The notes below the pieces were generated by a model. That model was given only the letters and a program-made list of their open reading frames with translations, did no database searches and was not told the origin of the DNA. 21,658 bases of DNA, taken from positions 1-21,658 of the forward strand of contig JAJDEK010000172.1 of assembly GCA_029259875.1 (NCBI GenBank), in the 5' to 3' direction. Origin of the DNA: Planctomycetaceae bacterium (GTDB lineage Bacteria; Planctomycetota; Planctomycetia; Planctomycetales; Planctomycetaceae). A program made the position numbers and the translations under genes. Below are positions 7,257 through 15,545 of this stretch, one piece after another; position 1 is the stretch's first letter, and every line of letters begins with the position of its first letter.

Positions 7257-8243
7257 ATGCCAACTATTGTTGTCCGTTTTTTGATTGGAATGTTCTTATT
7301 TTCGATCGGGATATACCTCGTTCCTGAGCCAACAAGGACATCTGCTAGAGAAGAACTTGCTGATGAAATCTATCAATCGGACATTCCCCCGCTGCCCAAT
7401 GATCTCAGTATTATCGAAAACATTTCCTACCGTAAGGGAAAAAAGAAAGCGAAGAAGGCCTGGAAGCTCGATCTTCTGATGCCGAAAGCAAGAGGGAACA
7501 AAAAACGCCCCGCATTGGTTTTTATTCATGGTGGTGGCTGGCACGGCGGAGATAAAGCTCGTGGTTATTTTCGCACTGGAGCCATTCAGTTTGCCCAAAA
7601 AGGATATGTCTGTATTAGTGTCAATTATCGTTTGAGTGACAAAGCCCCTTTTCCGGCTTGTGTGGAAGACGTGAAATGTGCCGTTCGCTGGTTACGCGCT
7701 CATGCAGAAAAGTACAATGTTGACCCGAATCGGATAGGCGGATATGGAAATTCGGCAGGTGCACATCTTGTCTGCATGCTTGGGCTGGTTGATAAAAACT
7801 CAAATCTGGAAGGAGATGGCCCCTGGCAAGAACAGTCGAGCCTGTTAAATGCGGTTTGTGCTGCTGCCACTCCAACAGACTTTACAAATTGGCCTGGTGG
7901 CTTTGAAACGAAACCATCTCTCCGCCAATTATTGAACGCTCCTCAAACGGATATTCAAGAGCAGGCTGTTAAAGCTTCACCCATCAATTACGTGCATTCG
8001 AACGCACCACCATTTCTGTTATTTCATGGTACCCAAGATCATTTAGTTGATGTCTCTCAGGCAGATCGCTTTGTGGAAGCCTTAAAATCGGCTGGTGCCA
8101 AAGATATCAACTATCATCGCTATGAAGCATCCGGGCATGGTGTTTTTGGTCAAAAGCGAAAAGAAACTCATCCGCTGATGGAAGAATTCTTTGAACGGAC
8201 TTTAATCAAGCCAGAACCCCAACTTTCACAATTGCAACCTTAA
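7257..8243 (+). CDS. Exported alpha/beta-hydrolase (esterase/lipase, BD-FAE / Abhydrolase_3 type)
   Basis: From the ATG at 7257 the product is 328 residues; an ATG directly before it (7254) is nearly as good. GGGGA at 7246-7250 lies six bases from 7257. The frame is open back to a TTG at 7122, but that stretch is basic, unlike the family, and falls on the inverted repeat. The N-terminus MPTIVVRFLIGMFLFSIGIYL is a signal peptide or anchor. The hydrolase core shows the oxyanion-hole motif HGGGW (about residue 91), the nucleophile elbow GYGNSAG with Ser166, the acid in HGTQDHLVD (Asp261) and the base in ASGHGVF (His294). These fit the hormone-sensitive-lipase/carboxylesterase branch common in planctomycetes, often active on acetylated sugars or small esters; the true substrate is unknown. 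It is divergent from the DUF1559 operon and ends six bases from the convergent NTF2-like gene. Confidence 0.92.
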   Translation: MPTIVVRFLIGMFLFSIGIYLVPEPTRTSAREELADEIYQSDIPPLPNDLSIIENISYRKGKKKAKKAWKLDLLMPKARGNKKRPALVFIHGGGWHGGDKARGYFRTGAIQFAQKGYVCISVNYRLSDKAPFPACVEDVKCAVRWLRAHAEKYNVDPNRIGGYGNSAGAHLVCMLGLVDKNSNLEGDGPWQEQSSLLNAVCAAATPTDFTNWPGGFETKPSLRQLLNAPQTDIQEQAVKASPINYVHSNAPPFLLFHGTQDHLVDVSQADRFVEALKSAGAKDINYHRYEASGHGVFGQKRKETHPLMEEFFERTLIKPEPQLSQLQP

Positions 8244-8249
8244 TTTATC

Positions 8250-8792
8250 TTACTGGCTCCCCATCACTCGGAGTTCTTCACCGGTGAGAGGATTCAGACG
8301 GCGCGCCTTTGTCACCTTCCATTCATCCCCCATTTTTTGCCAGGTCAATTCCCAGCGTGTCGGTTGACGACCAGTAATACCACCAAATGTCGCTGCCCCA
8401 TTTGCTCGAAAATGTGTGGTAGCGATAGAATCTTCCGATTTGAGTATTGTTTCAACGTCGGTGATTCGAAGTTCTCCATCAATAGTCACCAGCTTTAAAG
8501 CGACCTGTACCATCCCCCGTAGCGCGAGTGCCCGTGGGCTGAAATAATCTAGCGTTGCTTTCTCTTCCTTGCTCTCAAACGCGTGTATCAAACCGTAAAG
8601 CTCAGCTTCGACGCGTTCACGCTCGGTGATTATATTCAATTCAAGAAAATAAAAACCGCCTAGCGCCGCCAGCATCACGACACAACCCACTATATATTTG
8701 GTTTGTCGTCTCAAGTACCATCTTACAAATAAGAGCACAGCCGCAATACTGCAAATGATCATCAGCGGAATTGCTGTCTCGGTAATCCACAT
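8250..8792 (-). CDS. Two-TM membrane protein with NTF2/SnoaL-like domain, hypothetical
   Basis: A 180-residue protein not recognised as a named family. Residues about 6-27 and 33-51 are two hydrophobic segments separated by the basic loop RWYLRRQTKY, so the N-terminus is a membrane hairpin. The remainder (about 55-170) looks like a cone-shaped NTF2/SnoaL-type domain: a first helix with FESKEEKATLDYFSP, a strand-rich half, and the closing TRWELTWQKMGDEWKVTKAR, where a tryptophan-rich strand ends in W-K-V-x-x-A/x-R as in that fold. No catalytic residues are evident. The start is supported by AGGAG eight bases upstream, which overlaps the proB stop codon, so the two genes are translationally coupled. 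The fold assignment is tentative; a link to proline metabolism is suggested only by the coupling. Confidence 0.8.
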   Translation of the reverse strand: MWITETAIPLMIICSIAAVLLFVRWYLRRQTKYIVGCVVMLAALGGFYFLELNIITERERVEAELYGLIHAFESKEEKATLDYFSPRALALRGMVQVALKLVTIDGELRITDVETILKSEDSIATTHFRANGAATFGGITGRQPTRWELTWQKMGDEWKVTKARRLNPLTGEELRVMGSQ

Positions 8793-8800
8793 GGTTTTTT

Positions 8801-8805
8801 CTCCT
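8801..8805 (-). promoter_or_regulatory. Ribosome binding site overlapping the proB stop codon
   Basis: Minus-strand AGGAG overlaps the TAG stop of proB (TAGGAG), eight bases before the ATG at 8792. This arrangement favours translational coupling of proB with the NTF2-like gene. Confidence 0.65.
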
Positions 8806-9958
8806 ACAGAGCAGGATGGTTTTCGAGAACCGCTAAATTGTCTCGATGAATCACTTCAGAATAGGGCACACCCCCTAAGATAGTGGCAATCTGATCCGAA
8901 CGCCGCATCACAATTTTTTCCATATCGCTCGAACTATAATTACTCAACCCGCGTGCAAATTCTTCACCCGTCGGGCTCACTAACGTCACGACTTCACCAC
9001 TTTTAAATGTTCCCTCAATCGAACGAATGCCTATTGCCAACAACGATTTTCCTCCTTCGCGGATCGCCTTCGTTGCGCCATCGTCCAGGTGAAACTTCCC
9101 TTTTGGCTGAATGGTATAACCAATCCAACGTTTCCAGGCAGAGACTGTTGCTCCCTGTGCCAGGAACAATGTCCCCACATCTTCGGCCTTGAGAATGCGA
9201 TCGAGAACTCCTTCTTGTGTCCCATTCGCGATGATGACGCTTTCTCCCACCGCTGTGGCAGACCGAACGGCCTGCAGCTTGGATTTCATACCTCCGGTGC
9301 CCAGGGAACTACTGTCGTCCGTCGCCAGCGCCAGTAATTCGGGTGTCCAGTCTTGCACAAGAGAAATACGGGAACTACTTTGTGATTGAGGGTCACCATC
9401 AAAAAGGCCATCAACGACAGAGAGAACCACAAGCAGCGGATTTTTCACAAGGCTAGTCACCATCGCCGCCAGATGATCGTTGTCGCTAAACTTAATTTCA
9501 TGGATACTGACTGTATCATTTTCGTTCACGATGGGAACGGCGCCATATTCGAACAGCGTGTGAATCGTGTTACGAACGTTTAAATAGCGGGTCCGATGCT
9601 TGAAATCGTTGGCCGTCACCAAAAGCTGGGCAGCGTGATACCCATGTTTTTGCAGACAACGATCGTAGCGGCGGATTAAATGGGCCTGTCCTACAGCAGC
9701 GGAAGCCTGTAAATGCCCAAGATCCCTGGGGCGTTCTTTCAGTCCCAGCAGTCCCATCCCGGCCCCAACTGCTCCACTGGAAACGACGACCACGCGACGT
9801 CCGGTTTCCTTAATACGGTGAATCTGCTCGGCCAATGATTCGATCCGTTCCAGATCGAGACTATCATCTGCGCAAGAGAGAACGTTTGTTCCAATTTTAA
9901 TAACCAGCGTTTCCGCCGTCTCGATCACTTCACGCCGTGTAAGACTCACTGTCTGCAC
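8804..9958 (-). CDS. proB: Glutamate 5-kinase (gamma-glutamyl kinase) with C-terminal PUA domain
   Basis: A 384-residue cytosolic enzyme that phosphorylates L-glutamate with ATP, the first step of proline synthesis. The amino-acid-kinase domain (1 to about 265) shows VIKIGTN (Lys21), SSGAVGAGM (60-68), VNENDTVS (144-151), FSDNDHLAA (157-165) and the ATP-binding LGTGGMKSK (219-227). A PUA domain (about 288-362) follows, beginning [21 protein letters not shown], as in the E. coli-type enzyme; length is typical. The start is a GTG; no ATG is available before the conserved core, and the ribosome site is weak (CCCGGAA). ProA, often adjacent to ProB, is not in the window. The gene is divergent from purF across 279 bp and coupled to the NTF2-like gene downstream. 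Feedback inhibition by proline is typical of the family; no DNA-level control is visible. Confidence 0.96.
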   Translation of the reverse strand: MQTVSLTRREVIETAETLVIKIGTNVLSCADDSLDLERIESLAEQIHRIKETGRRVVVVSSGAVGAGMGLLGLKERPRDLGHLQASAAVGQAHLIRRYDRCLQKHGYHAAQLLVTANDFKHRTRYLNVRNTIHTLFEYGAVPIVNENDTVSIHEIKFSDNDHLAAMVTSLVKNPLLVVLSVVDGLFDGDPQSQSSSRISLVQDWTPELLALATDDSSSLGTGGMKSKLQAVRSATAVGESVIIANGTQEGVLDRILKAEDVGTLFLAQGATVSAWKRWIGYTIQPKGKFHLDDGATKAIREGGKSLLAIGIRSIEGTFKSGEVVTLVSPTGEEFARGLSNYSSSDMEKIVMRRSDQIATILGGVPYSEVIHRDNLAVLENHPAL

Positions 9959-10237
9959 TTTATTCCGGGAATCACAAAAAAATATTATTCAGGCACTCCC
10001 CACCGGAGCACTATTTCTTAATACTACCATAATATAGTAGTCAGTGGCTGTAGGATAGGCATTCTTCAGAGAGAGTTAGACAGTAAACAGGGTTGGTTTT
10101 CGCTCAAAATCATCGCTTTTTCGTTGTCTTTTCATTAATTCTGTTTGTCTTTCATCGGTAGCTCTGAAACAATTTAACGCATAGTTCACGCGGATCACAC
10201 AGATCTTGAAACCCTTTATCACGAACTAAGGCAATTT
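9959..10237. other. Divergent intergenic region between proB and purF
   Basis: This must hold the promoters of both genes. The only structure seen is a short inverted repeat, ACTAC (10023-10027) and GTAGT (10037-10041) with a 9-base loop, and an imperfect direct repeat of TTGTCTTT near 10114-10150. I see no clear promoter hexamers, riboswitch or small gene. The purF ribosome site AAGG is at 10228-10231. Confidence 0.4.
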
Positions 10238-11830
10238 ATGTCGGAACTCTTCCACGAATGTGGCATTGCTGCCGTCTATCATCTTCCCAACAGAGACCCC
10301 AGTCCTCTGGCCCCAATGGGAGACCCTGGTAAGACATCGCAACTTATATCCCGGTTACTGTTAGATATTCAAAATCGTGGTCAGCTTGCGGCTGGCATGA
10401 CGACGTTTAACCCTGCACGAAACCAATTAATCGACACACATAAAGATGTAGGAACCGTCACCGAAGTATTTCAGCTGAATCACCAGAACGCCTTCAACAA
10501 TTTGATGAAAAAGTACGAAGGTCCTGCTGCCATCGGTCATGTGCGCTACGCTACTTGTGGTAAAGATGAACGGAGCTATGCCCAACCATTCGAGCGGCAT
10601 CACATTCAGAAATCCAAATGGTTTAGCTTCGGCTTTAATGGGCAATTGGCGAACTACCAAGAGCTCTGTCAAGAAATTCTGGCTGAATCCGACTTTCATC
10701 TCGCGCGAGAAACCGATACCGAAATTCTGATGCATCTGATCTCTCAAGAGCTTTCCAAAGAAAATCCTGGAGAACTCTTTGACATTCTGGGAACCCTCAG
10801 CAAACGCCTGGATGGTGCCTACAATATCGTTTTTCTGGATGCGTTGGGGAACATGTTTATTTCACGTGACCCAGTCGGTATTCGTCCTCTGTGTTATGCC
10901 TTTGATGGTTCACTTTTTGCTGCGGCCAGTGAAAGCGTGGCTTTGGCAAATATGGGTTTTGACGCAGACGAGATTCATAGTCTCCCCCCTGGTTCGGCAA
11001 TCGTGATTCAGGATGGCGAACTCACCATTCGTGAATATGCCAAACCGACGCAAAAAGCACACTGCTTCTTTGAATGGATCTACTTCGCCAACGTTTGCAG
11101 TACACTCGATGATCAAAGTGTTTATATCACTCGTAAACGGCTGGGAGAAGAACTGGCCAATCAGGAAACAGTTCCCATCGACGAGGATACCATCGTGGTT
11201 CCCGTTCCTGATACCGCCAAAGCGGCCGCCGACAGTATGGCCTTTCATTTAAGTGTTCCCAGTCTGGAAGGCTTGATTCGAAACCGTTATATCGGGCGAA
11301 CATTTATCGAAGGCGCTAACCGTAAAGACAAAGTGCGTGCCAAATACACGCCACTTCCTGAAGTTCTCGAAAACAAACGCGTGTTACTTGTGGAAGACAC
11401 CATCGTACGTTCGACCACAATGAAAGCCCTGATTAGCCAGTTGAAAGATCGCGGGCGTGCCCGAGAAGTCCACGTGCGTGTGGCTTGCCCGCCAATTATT
11501 GGGCCTTGTTTCTATGGCATCGACATGTCGACAATCAACGAGCTGTTCGCTCCCCGTTTTCTAAAAGGGGGCGAAATGACTCCGGAAGTGGAAGAAGCGA
11601 TGGCGAAGGCCATTGGGGCAGACAGTTTAAAGTATCTGCCGAAGGAATCGATTGCCCGTGCCATTGGATTGCCCGACAATTCGCTCTGCCAGGCCTGTAT
11701 CGATACAACTTATCCCACCGAAGCTGGTCGCAAACTCTATCAGATCGCAGTCGAAAATTCACAAAACGATAATGGCGATGATCCACATCGAACCTATGAC
11801 GTTTCGCTTACCAGTCCTGTTAGATCTTAA
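10238..11830 (+). CDS. purF: Amidophosphoribosyltransferase (PurF), Fe-S type with divergent PRPP-site residues
   Basis: A 530-residue enzyme that transfers ammonia from glutamine to PRPP, the first step of purine synthesis. The Ntn glutaminase half begins MSELFHE then Cys8, so a seven-residue propeptide must be removed to free the nucleophile. It shows NRGQLAAG (46-53), HVRYATCG (101-108), FNGQLAN (133-139) and TDTEIL. The phosphoribosyltransferase half has [11 protein letters not shown] (348-358) and the PRPP loop [12 protein letters not shown] (383-394). Cys276, Cys424 (PCFYGID), Cys484 and Cys487 (CQAC) match the four [4Fe-4S] ligands of the Bacillus-type enzyme. Oddities: the usual DDSIVRGTT reads EDTIVRSTT, and the usual FARPDS reads FANVCS (283-288). 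It may be the normal planctomycete PurF or a paralog; whether a second purF exists is not visible. AAGG at 10228 supports the start. The thioesterase follows after 23 bp. Confidence 0.88.
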   Translation: MSELFHECGIAAVYHLPNRDPSPLAPMGDPGKTSQLISRLLLDIQNRGQLAAGMTTFNPARNQLIDTHKDVGTVTEVFQLNHQNAFNNLMKKYEGPAAIGHVRYATCGKDERSYAQPFERHHIQKSKWFSFGFNGQLANYQELCQEILAESDFHLARETDTEILMHLISQELSKENPGELFDILGTLSKRLDGAYNIVFLDALGNMFISRDPVGIRPLCYAFDGSLFAAASESVALANMGFDADEIHSLPPGSAIVIQDGELTIREYAKPTQKAHCFFEWIYFANVCSTLDDQSVYITRKRLGEELANQETVPIDEDTIVVPVPDTAKAAADSMAFHLSVPSLEGLIRNRYIGRTFIEGANRKDKVRAKYTPLPEVLENKRVLLVEDTIVRSTTMKALISQLKDRGRAREVHVRVACPPIIGPCFYGIDMSTINELFAPRFLKGGEMTPEVEEAMAKAIGADSLKYLPKESIARAIGLPDNSLCQACIDTTYPTEAGRKLYQIAVENSQNDNGDDPHRTYDVSLTSPVRS

Positions 11831-11853
11831 TTCGATAAAGGAATTCTTAGCGT

Positions 11854-12255
11854 ATGTCTGCCTCGCATGAGATGGAAATCCGCGTTCGCTATAGCGAAAC
11901 CGATTCAATGGGCTTTCTGCATCATGGTAATTATTTCAGCTATTTTGAAATGGGTCGTACTGAACTTTTTCGCTCTCAGGGAGGAAATTACCGTGAGATG
12001 GAAGAAAAAGGATATCTGCTCGTCGTCTCAAAAATTGAATGCCGTTACAGACGGCCCGCTCGCTACGATGATGTGCTGACACTCAGAACAACTTTATCGA
12101 AAGTCACCGGCGCAAAACTGGAACACGATTACGAACTCTTTAGAGGTGGCGAATCAGTCGCCGCCGCACACAGCGTGATTGCCTGTGTGGATCGCGAGGG
12201 TAACATTCAGCGGATGCCAGCCGCCCTCGAACAACTGGGCGCAGAAACTGAATGA
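11854..12255 (+). CDS. Acyl-CoA thioesterase, YbgC/4-hydroxybenzoyl-CoA thioesterase (hot-dog) family
   Basis: A 133-residue cytosolic protein with the single hot-dog domain of this family. The signature VRYSETDSMGFLHHGNYFSY (from residue 11) contains the catalytic Asp17 and the H-G-N-Y turn, followed by the long central helix FEMGRTELFR. The second half has the expected strands (YLLVVSKIECRYRRPARYDD). These enzymes hydrolyse short or medium acyl-CoA or aromatic-CoA thioesters; the exact substrate cannot be read from sequence. It follows purF by 23 bp, so it is probably cotranscribed, although no metabolic link to purine synthesis is obvious. The ribosome site AAGGA is somewhat distant (11 bases) from the ATG at 11854; an internal ATG at 11872 lacks a better one. 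Confidence 0.92.
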   Translation: MSASHEMEIRVRYSETDSMGFLHHGNYFSYFEMGRTELFRSQGGNYREMEEKGYLLVVSKIECRYRRPARYDDVLTLRTTLSKVTGAKLEHDYELFRGGESVAAAHSVIACVDREGNIQRMPAALEQLGAETE

Positions 12256-12854
12256 TCGATTATTTCTCCTGTTTCCTTTCCCGAGTCTTTGTGCGAAAGT
12301 ATTCATTGTATTTCACGAATTCTTTTGTGGTTAGTGCAAGTTAGTTTCCCACGCGCATAAAACAATCTGATGTCTATTCGCACCAATCATGCGCAGTGGT
12401 TAATGATGACTTCTTTAATTCCTATTCCGAATTGAAACATTCGAAATGAAGATCATAAGAAAGGGTATGAACCGGTCAAGAGGAAAGTGGCGTGAATGCG
12501 AAGCGATACGGCACCATGATAGATCGATAGCGTCTGACGAAACTGTGAAAGTGTTTGATAGCTTCCAAAAAACGAGTGCTGATTTTGAATGACAGCAATT
12601 TGAACACCTACATATTTTCGGAACACAGCGAGATTTGATAGTGATAGAACTCACAGGTGAGGAAGAGTTTACCAGAAAGAATTTTTCCACGCGCGCGACG
12701 CAGAACACGCAGTTTAGGCAGAGACAGCATCGCGTCAAGACTAAGAAAAACAGGCGTTTTCAAAGGGACATTTGTGCGACATCACACTCTCGAATTTGTC
12801 AAGTGGCGTTCTGATTCGGAACGATTGCGACAATTCAACATCAGCGACACCTAC
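12256..12854. other. 599-bp region without a convincing gene
   Basis: It lies between the 3' ends of the thioesterase and the K+ channel genes, a convergent gap that is long for this window. Reading frames in it are short, cysteine/serine- or arginine-rich and without recognisable motifs; the neatest is a 48-codon plus-strand frame at 12446-12592 with no ribosome site. A degenerate 9-bp repeat sits at 12689-12724. No terminator with a clear U-run was found. It may be gene remnants or house an RNA. Confidence 0.5.
12689..12724. repeat. Degenerate 9-bp tandem repeat (A[C/G]GCAG core)
   Basis: Four consecutive 9-base units read ACGCGCGCG, ACGCAGAAC, ACGCAGTTT and AGGCAGAGA. The last three share the core A-C/G-GCAG. 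Repeats resembling CTCTGCG/CGCAGAG are dispersed through intergenic DNA of many environmental bacteria; this may be one such element. Only one copy lies in the window. Confidence 0.45.
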
Positions 12855-13901
12855 TTAAGAATCTTCAGTCTCGTTGAATACATCGGGCTCATTGAATTCT
12901 TCTATCAATTGATTAACGGCTGTCGATGAACCAAGGGCGAAAATACTGTCGCCGGCATTGAGAATAGTAGTGCTGGGAGGAGGCATCTCAGGTTCCTGTT
13001 CCGGTCGACAAATACCAATGACCATAATTCCTTTATCACTGAAGTCAGTTTCACTTAACTTTTTTCCACAATAAGGACTGTTTTCGCTGATATGTAAATC
13101 AGCAACTTGGAACCCGCCGACGTGCTTGCTGGCAACTTCGACAAAATCTTCCACGGCAGGATGAATCATAAAACGAGCGATCTTGACAGCACCACTGCGA
13201 AAGGGACTGACTACGCGCGTTGCACCTGCATGCTTAATTTTTTCGCTCGCTTTATCATCACTCGCACGAGCGATAATTTGAAAGTCAGGGTTTAGCATTC
13301 GCGCCGTTAATACGACATACACATTATCGGCGTCGCCGGGCAAAGCAGACGCGAGAGACTTTGCATGGTCGATGCCTGCACTTTTCAGAATAAAATCATC
13401 AGTTGCATCACCAAAAACGTGAAACCAACCGCGAGGCTGACAAGCTGCCTGCAAACGTTCTTCGTTACTGTCAATCACCACAAACGGCTTTCCTCGATCG
13501 TGGAGGTACTCACAGATGGTTTCCCCCATGCGGCCGATACCACACACAATGTAATGCCCACGTAAATTCGCAATTGCTTTCTGCATTCGTCGTTGCTCCA
13601 ACATCGAACTCATTTGTTGTCGAACGATCCATTGACCGAGCTGGGAAACACTATAGGTAAAAATCCCCAAACCAAACATAAGATAGAAAATGATAAAGAT
13701 CTTGCCATTATCACTTAAAGTAACCGGGTCTTCGTACCCAACAGTTGTCGCGGTAATCACAATCATATAGAGACTGTTTAACCACGAAGAACCCTCGATC
13801 AGACGAATCCCCACAGTACCAAAAATCGTAAATCCCAACAGTAAACCGGCGATGCGGATAAACTGCCCGACCGTCTGCTTCTGCGATCTTGACTGATTCA
13901 T
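12855..13901 (-). CDS. Potassium channel with RCK (TrkA-N/TrkA-C) domain; unusual TVGYED filter
   Basis: From the ATG at 13901 the protein is 348 residues; the frame is open upstream to 14015, but that would overlap hpnE by 80 bp and add an unlikely leader. A second possible ATG is at 13925; no site has a good ribosome site. The N-terminus forms a two-TM pore module: TM1 about 14-35, a pore helix around WLNSLYMIVITAT, the filter TVGYED (53-58), and TM2 IFIIFYLMFGLGIFTYSVSQ. A TrkA-N/RCK domain follows (GHYIVCGIGRMGE, a G-x-G-x-x-G nucleotide or ion site, with VVIDSN after it), then TrkA-C at the end (VADLHISENSPYCGKKLSE). This is the architecture of MthK/Kch-like K+ channels gated by ligands on RCK. 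The second glycine of the canonical GYG is Glu57 here. It lies 34 bp downstream of hpnE in the same direction. Confidence 0.9.
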   Translation of the reverse strand: MNQSRSQKQTVGQFIRIAGLLLGFTIFGTVGIRLIEGSSWLNSLYMIVITATTVGYEDPVTLSDNGKIFIIFYLMFGLGIFTYSVSQLGQWIVRQQMSSMLEQRRMQKAIANLRGHYIVCGIGRMGETICEYLHDRGKPFVVIDSNEERLQAACQPRGWFHVFGDATDDFILKSAGIDHAKSLASALPGDADNVYVVLTARMLNPDFQIIARASDDKASEKIKHAGATRVVSPFRSGAVKIARFMIHPAVEDFVEVASKHVGGFQVADLHISENSPYCGKKLSETDFSDKGIMVIGICRPEQEPEMPPPSTTILNAGDSIFALGSSTAVNQLIEEFNEPDVFNETEDS

Positions 13902-13935
13902 GGTTGACAATGTGTGAAAAAACATGCGTGAAATT

Positions 13936-15405
13936 TTACAGTCTGAATAGAATTTTGGATAGAATACCAGTCTGACTCTGCTGTAATAATAATGATTCCG
14001 GTCGAACCAAATCATCCAGTAAAAACTCAGCCGCTTTCAAGCCGCTACGAACCGCACCTTCCATCGTGGCAGGCCAACCAGTAGAAGTCCAGTCTCCTGC
14101 GAGGTACAAACCTGCTACTTCAGTCCTTTGTGAGGGGCGCAATTCTTCAATACCCGGTTTGACAGAAAAGACAGCCTGATGCTCCGTCACCATACGGCTG
14201 TGAATCAGTTTTGCTTGTCTGGCTTCAGGCCAAACTTGGCTTAACTCCTCGACAACCTCTGCTATAATTTCTTTCTGTGAACGCCCCTGTCTCTCCTCCC
14301 CCCGTAGATTGTGGCTGGCGGAAATCACAATCTGGTAATAAAACTCTGTCTCAGAAGACTGCTGCATAATGCGGCTGCGATTAAACATCCACTGTGAAAG
14401 GCAGTCCACAAAAACCGCATGTGGTAGTTCTGTAATTTCCCGATCAAACCAAAGATGTACGCTGGTGATCGGAGCAGATTCAATCTCCTCGACTCTTTTT
14501 AGTGACTCGCGCCCTTCAAAGGCATCAGGGAACAAAGATAAAACCCGCTGGTGAGGTACCGCAACGATCACGCGCTCACAGGAAATATTTTGTCCATCTC
14601 GTAATTGCACTCCGACCACTTTTCCCGCTTCGATCTGAACACGATCAACTCCCGTTTGCAGATGTACTTTCGCCTGTTTTTGTTCCAGACGTTTCAGAAT
14701 TACATCGCCATACAACTGATCGAGTGGAACAGTGGGAATTAACACCTGCCAATTATCGCGCGCTCTTAAGAAACCATCGACAAAAACTTTTTGTGCATGC
14801 GATAGACTGATGCGTTCCAGACTTTCACTTAAGGCACTCACCAAGACCACATTCCAAAATCGATTGATCACATTTTGAGACTGCCTCTGCTCGGCAAGCC
14901 ATTCTGCCATCGTGGGTTCATTGTTAAAGTCAACTGAAATCCGAGCCAACTGTTTGAGACCACGGGCCAGTTCCAATTTTTCCTGCATCGATAAATAAGA
15001 GAGACCACCAAATGCTGGGAGCAAATGCAACGGAGCAGGCAACCACGAACTCGCCGCAAATGAATTGACCTTGAATGGAATTCCGGATTCATTTGATGTG
15101 GAAAGACCTTTGCCGGAGTGACTAGGTCCGACAAAATAAAGTTTTTTTTCTCTGCGAAAATAAGCTGAAATTCCAACTGTTTCACAAAAGCGATTAAACT
15201 CGTCACAGCATCCCATACTGACGTGCTGACAGTTATCAATCAGGTGCTGCGTCTGTTTTTCTTCAAAGGAACTGGCTCTGCCTCCCAACCGGGGACGCGA
15301 CTCAAATAATGAAATCGGCACGCCCCGATCTGCGAGTGTTACCGCACAAGTCAAACCAGCTAATCCCCCTCCAATGATGACGACTTCTGAGTTTTTGTCT
15401 CCCAA
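13936..15405 (-). CDS. hpnE: Hydroxysqualene dehydroxylase HpnE (squalene-associated FAD-dependent desaturase)
   Basis: A 489-residue FAD amine-oxidase-fold enzyme. The N-terminus has the dinucleotide site VVIIGGGLAGLTCA (8-21), then FESRPRLGGRASS, and the C-terminus the second FAD motif LAGDWTSTGWPATMEGAVRSG (435 onward). DNCQHVSMGCC (57-67) is the DN-x-QH-x-x-x-G feature that marks the HpnE group among phytoene-desaturase relatives. HpnE reduces hydroxysqualene to squalene in the HpnC-HpnD-HpnE route to hopanoids and sterols; hpnC and hpnD are not in this window. The start is TTG at 15405, chosen because AGGA lies seven bases upstream and no ATG is available before the FAD motif. A carotenoid desaturase is the main alternative. 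The K+ channel follows 34 bp downstream; comF is divergent, 140 bp away. Confidence 0.83.
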   Translation of the reverse strand: MGDKNSEVVIIGGGLAGLTCAVTLADRGVPISLFESRPRLGGRASSFEEKQTQHLIDNCQHVSMGCCDEFNRFCETVGISAYFRREKKLYFVGPSHSGKGLSTSNESGIPFKVNSFAASSWLPAPLHLLPAFGGLSYLSMQEKLELARGLKQLARISVDFNNEPTMAEWLAEQRQSQNVINRFWNVVLVSALSESLERISLSHAQKVFVDGFLRARDNWQVLIPTVPLDQLYGDVILKRLEQKQAKVHLQTGVDRVQIEAGKVVGVQLRDGQNISCERVIVAVPHQRVLSLFPDAFEGRESLKRVEEIESAPITSVHLWFDREITELPHAVFVDCLSQWMFNRSRIMQQSSETEFYYQIVISASHNLRGEERQGRSQKEIIAEVVEELSQVWPEARQAKLIHSRMVTEHQAVFSVKPGIEELRPSQRTEVAGLYLAGDWTSTGWPATMEGAVRSGLKAAEFLLDDLVRPESLLLQQSQTGILSKILFRL

Positions 15406-15412
15406 TGACTTT

Positions 15413-15416
15413 TCCT
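15413..15416 (-). promoter_or_regulatory. Ribosome binding site for the TTG start of hpnE
   Basis: Minus-strand AGGA with a seven-base spacer to TTG at 15405-15403. It is the only good ribosome site ahead of the FAD motif and supports the non-ATG start. Confidence 0.5.
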
Positions 15417-15545
15417 GACAAACGCTATTTGTTTTAAGAAAAGGACCCTGCCCTGAACATTGTGTCTATATTTCCCGCTCGCGCTGACATAATATGTGAG
15501 GATATCGAAAATAACCTATGATCCTAGTGGTGGCTCTGTTAAATC

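Noticed and set aside
12446..12592. Plus-strand 48-residue basic frame
   Set aside because: No ribosome site at the first ATG, no homology recognised; kept only as a possible remnant.
12415..12738. Minus-strand 107-residue cysteine/serine-rich frame
   Set aside because: Composition is atypical, no motif is recognised, and the start lies in the 9-bp repeat.
13902..14015. 38-residue N-terminal extension of the K+ channel
   Set aside because: It would overlap the hpnE coding end by 80 bp and does not resemble channel N-termini.
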